Source of the DNA: Nocardia terpenica
GTDB taxonomy: Bacteria; Actinomycetota; Actinomycetes; Mycobacteriales; Mycobacteriaceae
Direction of reading: 5' to 3'
NCBI RefSeq assembly: GCF_013186535.1
Contig: NZ_JABMCZ010000005.1
Location: 1,426,001-1,490,000 of the forward strand
Length of the DNA: 64,000 nucleotides
Shown here: positions 60,068 through 64,000 of the stretch, in pieces
Layout of the letters: the number at the start of each line of letters is the position of its first letter
Position numbering within the stretch: the stretch's first letter is position 1
The notes under the pieces: model-generated
What the model was told of the DNA's origin: nothing
What the model saw: the letters and a program-made list of their open reading frames with translations, nothing else
Databases searched by the model: none
Translations under genes and position numbers: made by a program

Positions 60068-61045
60068 TCACATGCGAATTTCCGCGGCCAGCCAGTCGAT
60101 GGGGTCATGCTGATGGCGCAGGAACAGGTCTTCGAGCAGATACGCTCCGGCCAGTGCGCGCCAGCGGCCGTACCGTGCGGTCATATCGGTCAGGATGTCT
60201 TCTGCCGGAACGGATTCGGTGTCGTACAGCAGCCGCGAGTACAGCTTGGTCTCCCACGGCGGCACGACGTCGAAGGCGTCGTAATGGTGGAAGGTCTGAA
60301 ACATCAGATACCCCACCGACGCCGGGCCGATCCCATACAGCTTCAGCAGGGCGGCGCGGGCCCGGTCCCGGTCCATCACCCGGATCGCGTTCTCGTCGAA
60401 ATCGCCGTCGAGCACCGAGTTGGCGATGCGGACAAGGGATTTGGCGCGATAACCGAGCTTCATCGCCCGCAACGGCGCCTCACCGGCGGTGGCGATGGCG
60501 TGTGGTTCCCAGAATGCATGCAGCCGTCGGCCATCGAACTGGACCACCCGGCCGTACGCGTCGAACACCGATCCAACCATCGCGCTGATGCGTCCGGCGG
60601 TGGCCATCTGCAGCAGCGCCAGCACGCTCACCCATTCATACAGCGAGAACGCGCAACTCACCCGCATCCCGCCGATGCGCTCGATCGGCCCGGACAGGGC
60701 CGGATCCGCGGCGAAGCGCCGACAGAACCAGGACAGGTCGGTGTCCAGGTCGTAGCGCCAGCGCAGTTCGAATCCGATCGACTCGACCACCGCCGGTGGC
60801 AGTGCCCGCTCGGCGAACACCGTGACACCCAGTTTGGGATCCTCACGCGTTCCGTTGTCGTTCAACCGAATTCCCAGTACCTGATCACCCCATCGCACTG
60901 TCTGCCAGTGCACGCCGGGCTCGTGTACGGTCGTCGGATCGGGCAGCGTGGACGGCTTGGACGTGGTGGTGTCGAAGTGGAACGGCGCCGGTGGACACAC
61001 GGTCAGATTCGCCTGCTCGGTCAGCGTCACCGGATGACGGCCCAT
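60068..61045 (-). CDS. HhH-GPD DNA glycosylase (AlkA-like)
   Basis: A 325-residue base-excision repair-like protein. The helix-hairpin-helix is LLKLYGIGPASVGYLMFQTF, preceded by LGYRAKSLVRIANSVL as in 3-methyladenine DNA glycosylase II. In AlkA the catalytic Asp follows the hairpin by about 20 residues; here the region is DAFDVVPPWETKLYSRLLYD, with Glu at or next to the expected place. It may be a Glu-using or altered enzyme. The N-terminal ~100 residues fit a TBP-like AlkA domain. The ATG at 61045 is preferred. An inverted repeat 58 bp upstream is shared with the UvrA-like/WYL promoter. Confidence 0.8.
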   Translation of the reverse strand: MGRHPVTLTEQANLTVCPPAPFHFDTTTSKPSTLPDPTTVHEPGVHWQTVRWGDQVLGIRLNDNGTREDPKLGVTVFAERALPPAVVESIGFELRWRYDLDTDLSWFCRRFAADPALSGPIERIGGMRVSCAFSLYEWVSVLALLQMATAGRISAMVGSVFDAYGRVVQFDGRRLHAFWEPHAIATAGEAPLRAMKLGYRAKSLVRIANSVLDGDFDENAIRVMDRDRARAALLKLYGIGPASVGYLMFQTFHHYDAFDVVPPWETKLYSRLLYDTESVPAEDILTDMTARYGRWRALAGAYLLEDLFLRHQHDPIDWLAAEIRM

Positions 61046-61102
61046 CGGCCCACTCCCTTCGCCGGTAGATCGAAACGTCCTGACATGGCCAAGGTAGAAA
61101 CC

Positions 61103-61127
61103 CAATAGGTCAGTGAAAGTCCTATTG
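61103..61127. promoter_or_regulatory. CAATAGGTCA inverted repeat, copy 1
   Basis: CAATAGGTCA, five bases, then AGTCCTATTG: outer seven bases of each arm are perfectly complementary. It lies 58 bp before the glycosylase start and just beyond the 3' end of the uvrA-like gene. The same half-site at the same spacing occurs in copy 2. Confidence 0.7.
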
Positions 61128-61153
61128 ATCAGGGAATTGGCGGGTGGGGTTCC

Positions 61154-63421
61154 TCACCGCTGTCCGGCCAGGTCGCGGCGGACATACTCGGCGGTGAACG
61201 TCTCCGCGCGCAGCAGGTCGGCCGGGGTGCCCTGGAAGACGACGCGGCCGCCGTGCCGTCCGCCGTCGGGGCCGAGGTCGATGATGTGGTCGGCGTGTTC
61301 GATCACATCGAGGTCGTGCTCGATCACCACAACGGTGTTGCCCGCGTCGACGAGGCGATCGAGCAATGTCAGCAGGGTGCCGATGTCGGACATGTGCAAT
61401 CCGGTGGTGGGCTCGTCCAGAATGTAGATTCCGCCGGACCTGCCGAGTTCACCGGCCAGCTTCAGCCGCTGGCGTTCTCCGCCGGACAACGTCGACAATG
61501 GCTGGCCCAGGGTGAGATAGCCGAGCCCGACCTCGACCAGCGAACCGATCCTGGCGCGTAGGGTGCGGTCGGTGAAGAACGACATGGCCTCGTCGGCGGT
61601 CGATGCCAATACCTGCACGATGTCCCTGCCATGCAGCGTGTAGGCGAGAACGTCGGGGTCGTAGCGGGTTCCGCGGCAGCGCTCGCACAGTGTCGTCACC
61701 GGATCCATGAACGCCATGTCCGCCGTGACCTCGCCGCGGCCGCCGCACTCCCGGCATGCGCCTGTGCTGTTGAATGAAAACAGCCCGGCGTCAACACTGT
61801 TCGCGGTGGCGAACGCCGCGCGGATGCTATCCATGACGCCGAGATGGCTGACCGCGGTCGAGCGTGACGACGACGCGATCCCGGCCTGATCGACCATGAC
61901 CGCTTCCGGATGGCGGGCGGCGAAAACCTCCGACACCAGTGTGGATTTGCCCGAGCCCGCCACTCCGGTGAACACGGTCAGCACCCCGGTCGGAATATCC
62001 ACGCTGATATCGCGCAGATTGTGCAGGTTCGCGTGTTCGATACGCAGATACCCGGTGGGAGAACGACATTCGTCCTTCAGCCGACCGCGGCGGCGTAGCG
62101 CTGCACCGGTGACGGTGTCGCTTGCGCGCAGGCCCGGGTAGTCGCCTTGGTAGACGATTTCGCCGCCGTGCACCCCCGCGGCCGGGCCCAGATCGACGAT
62201 ATGGTCGGCGATGGCGATGACGTCGCGGTCGTGTTCCACGACGAGCACCGTGTTGCCCTTGTCCCGCAATTCCCGCAGCAGCGTGTTCATCCGGCTCACA
62301 TCGCGGGGATGCAGGCCCACGCTGGGTTCGTCGAATATGTAGGTCATCCCGGTCAGCGACGAGCCGAGAAACCGCACCATCTTCAGCCGCTGCGCCTCAC
62401 CGCCGGACAGGGTCGGCGTTTCCCGGCCGAGGGTCAGATAGCCCAGACCGATGTCGTCGAGGCGCCGCAGTCCGGCGATGGCCTGCTCCGCCAGCGGGGT
62501 GCCGAGCGGATGATCGATCGTGCCGAGCACCTCGATCAGCTCGGTCACCTCCATGGTCACGTAGTCGGCGATCGTACGGCCGTTGATCTCTGTTTTCAGT
62601 GCCGCCCGGTTCAGCCGGGCACCACCGCACTCCGGACACGGCCCCCGAGTGGTGAACCGCTCGACCGCCTTCCGAGTGCGGGCGGACAACGCGGACAGAT
62701 CTCGGTTGAGATACAGGCGACGGAATTTGGCGACCAGTCCCTCATAGGTGGTCATGGCTCCGCCCGCGGTCCGGATCTTCACCTCGTCGTCGGAGCCGTC
62801 GATCAGGTTCTTCCATTCGGCCTCGCTGTAGCGCGACAACGGCTTGTCCAGGTCGAACAGACCCGACTGGGCGAACATGTGCCACTGCACCGTGCCGACC
62901 GCGAACAACGGAAACCGCAAGGCCCCTGCGTTGAGCGACAGCGACGTGTCGATCATGGCGTCCAGATTCACCGTCATCACCCGGCCGAGACCGTCGCACC
63001 GCGGGCACGCGCCTTCCGGGGTGTTGAACGAATACACCGTCGCCATCCCGGCCGACGGCTCACCCGCCCGGGAGAACAGCACCCGGATGATCGAATAGAT
63101 ATCGGTGGCCGTGCCGACCGTCGACCGGGCATTGCCGCCAATCGGTTTCTGATCGACCACCACCGCGGTCGTCAGCCCCTCGATCCGGTCGACATCGGGT
63201 TTCTCATACCGCGGCAACCGGTTTCGCACGAACGTCGTATAGGTCTCGTTCAACTGCCGCTGCGATTCCACCGCGATGGTGGCGAACGCCAGCGACGACT
63301 TCCCGGAACCCGACACCCCGGTGAACACCGTGAGCGCATTCTTCGGAATCGCCACCGAGATGTTCTTCAGATTGTGCTCGCGGACGCCCTCGATCTCGAT
63401 CCGATGCACCGGATCGGCCAT
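61154..63421 (-). CDS. UvrA-like ABC ATPase (excinuclease subunit A paralogue)
   Basis: A 755-residue double ABC ATPase of the short UvrA-like type, smaller than true UvrA (about 950). First Walker A VFTGVSGSGKSSLAFATI, followed by ETYTTFVRNRLPRYEKPDVD. Zinc-finger cysteines are in GACPRCDGLGRV, GPCPECGGARLN and GACRECGGRGEV. Signatures TLSGGEAQRLKMVRFLGSS and TLSGGERQRLKLAGELGRS, each with a Walker B (YIFDEPSVGLHPRD, YILDEPTTGLHMSD), and the second Walker A VFTGVAGSGKSTLVSEVF. The UvrB-binding insert is reduced. Relatives act in drug resistance or specialised repair. The ATG at 63421 is chosen; upstream sequence in frame is not conserved. Confidence 0.9.
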   Translation of the reverse strand: MADPVHRIEIEGVREHNLKNISVAIPKNALTVFTGVSGSGKSSLAFATIAVESQRQLNETYTTFVRNRLPRYEKPDVDRIEGLTTAVVVDQKPIGGNARSTVGTATDIYSIIRVLFSRAGEPSAGMATVYSFNTPEGACPRCDGLGRVMTVNLDAMIDTSLSLNAGALRFPLFAVGTVQWHMFAQSGLFDLDKPLSRYSEAEWKNLIDGSDDEVKIRTAGGAMTTYEGLVAKFRRLYLNRDLSALSARTRKAVERFTTRGPCPECGGARLNRAALKTEINGRTIADYVTMEVTELIEVLGTIDHPLGTPLAEQAIAGLRRLDDIGLGYLTLGRETPTLSGGEAQRLKMVRFLGSSLTGMTYIFDEPSVGLHPRDVSRMNTLLRELRDKGNTVLVVEHDRDVIAIADHIVDLGPAAGVHGGEIVYQGDYPGLRASDTVTGAALRRRGRLKDECRSPTGYLRIEHANLHNLRDISVDIPTGVLTVFTGVAGSGKSTLVSEVFAARHPEAVMVDQAGIASSSRSTAVSHLGVMDSIRAAFATANSVDAGLFSFNSTGACRECGGRGEVTADMAFMDPVTTLCERCRGTRYDPDVLAYTLHGRDIVQVLASTADEAMSFFTDRTLRARIGSLVEVGLGYLTLGQPLSTLSGGERQRLKLAGELGRSGGIYILDEPTTGLHMSDIGTLLTLLDRLVDAGNTVVVIEHDLDVIEHADHIIDLGPDGGRHGGRVVFQGTPADLLRAETFTAEYVRRDLAGQR

Positions 63422-63507
63422 CTTCCTCCCGGCAGCCACGCACCCTCCTTTCCCTATCGACACCGGCACCGTGATCCGGCGCTCGTGCGCGACACTACGA
63501 AGCCAAT

Positions 63508-63524
63508 AGGTCACCGACTGACCT
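63508..63524. promoter_or_regulatory. CAATAGGTCA inverted repeat, copy 2
   Basis: AGGTCA-CCGAC-TGACCT is a perfect 6-bp dyad with a five-base centre. Extended to CAATAGGTCA and TGACCTGTTG it is symmetric at 9 of 10 positions. It lies between the divergent uvrA-like and WYL genes, 22 bp before the ATG at 63547, and covers both promoters. Confidence 0.78.
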
Positions 63525-63546
63525 GTTGATGCGTCAGGATGAAGAC

Positions 63547-64000
63547 ATGCGAGATCCGTCGGGCCGACTGCTGCACCTGCTGTCGCTGCTGCAATCACCA
63601 CGCGAATGGACCGGCATCGAACTCGCCGAACGACTCGGCGTGACCCCGCGCACGATCCGCCGCGACGTCGAACGCCTGCGGGAACTCGGTTACCCCGTGC
63701 ACGCCACCCAGGGCAATGTCGGCGGCTATCGCCTGGTCGCCGGGACCGCCATGCCGCCGCTGGTGCTCGACGACGAGGAAGCGGTCGCCATTGCCATCGG
63801 CCTGCGTACCGGCGCGACCGCGGCGGTCACCGGGATCGAGGACGCCTCCCTTCGGGCCTTGGCCAAACTCGAGCAGGTGCTTCCCAGCCGGTTGCGTCGC
63901 CGCCTCGCCGACCTCTCGCACGCCGCCGTCGTGCTGCCCGCCACCGCGACCGTCTCTGTTGATCCGGAAACCCTTGCCGCCCTGGCCTCCTCGTGCGCCG
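63547..64000 (+). CDS. WYL-domain transcriptional regulator, partial at window edge
   Basis: The first ~151 residues of a YafY-type regulator; the gene runs off the right end. The N-terminal DeoR-like winged helix is GRLLHLLSLLQSPREWTGIE, LAERLGVTPRTIRRDVERLR and GYPVHATQGNVGGYRLVAG. Then comes the linker MPPLVLDDEEAVAIAIGLRT that precedes the WYL ligand domain in this family. WYL proteins often answer DNA damage or nucleic-acid ligands. An in-frame ATG at 63529 is the alternative start. It is divergent from the uvrA-like gene with one operator between them. Confidence 0.9.
   Translation, partial: MRDPSGRLLHLLSLLQSPREWTGIELAERLGVTPRTIRRDVERLRELGYPVHATQGNVGGYRLVAGTAMPPLVLDDEEAVAIAIGLRTGATAAVTGIEDASLRALAKLEQVLPSRLRRRLADLSHAAVVLPATATVSVDPETLAALASSCA

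Noticed and set aside
1..64000. Riboswitches (cobalamin, TPP) near the corrinoid genes
   Set aside because: I found no B12-box-like sequence or long structured leader in front of cysG, cobO, cobB or cobQ.

Overview
The window is high-GC actinobacterial DNA, most consistent with Nocardia or a close relative in the Mycobacteriales. The evidence is the codon bias, the many GTG starts and four-base stop/start overlaps, and a gene order in the first 24 kb that (from memory) matches the M. tuberculosis stretch Rv2846c-Rv2861c: EfpA-like efflux pump, cysG, cobB, cobO, chelatase, ElaA-type acetyltransferase, mqo, alpha/beta hydrolase, map. The organism assignment is an inference, because no rRNA or other marker gene is present.

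1-25 kb is conserved core. Corrinoid and siroheme genes are spread through it (cysG, a CobE/CbiG-C protein, cobB, cobO, a fused AAA+/VWA chelatase, cobQ). Between them lie an AraC regulator, a Uma2-like protein, an F420/PPOX enzyme, a DoxX/HTTM-like membrane protein, a phosphotransferase pair, a DUF2293 protein, mqo and map. The intergenic gaps carry a repeated hairpin: 9-bp arms around a 9-nt loop of the form RYGCTTTTG. It often occurs as inverted pairs, and it is attached to short tandem arrays built from the outer half of the hairpin.

25.5-32.5 kb is an aminophosphonate uptake and breakdown operon (FAD oxidoreductase, phosphonatase-like HAD hydrolase, ABC transporter). A divergent GntR regulator controls it through two visible operators, and a strong hairpin ends it.

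32.5-53 kb is an accessory region in decay. It has a truncated integrase beside a large hairpin and a meta-cleavage operon whose last two genes have collapsed into one frameshifted fusion pseudogene. It also holds remnants of a universal stress protein, 1-phosphofructokinase, DUF2752 protein, SorC-like regulator, methyltransferase, tautomerase, carboxylic acid reductase and cytochrome P450. Intact inside it are a LysR-controlled UbiD/UbiX/tautomerase decarboxylase cluster, an SDR, an NmrA-like protein and a carboxylesterase. An IS630 element with clear ends and an IS110 transposase lie at 51.5-55 kb. The hairpin family is nearly absent here (one decayed pair at 39.4 kb).

55-64 kb returns to intact genes: a TetR regulator with its own operator plus a winged-helix protein, an aldo/keto reductase and a Gfo/Idh/MocA oxidoreductase, and a two-domain VOC protein. 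Last comes a DNA-repair-like group (HhH-GPD glycosylase, UvrA-like ATPase, divergent WYL regulator). Two copies of a shared inverted repeat (CAATAGGTCA) tie this group together.
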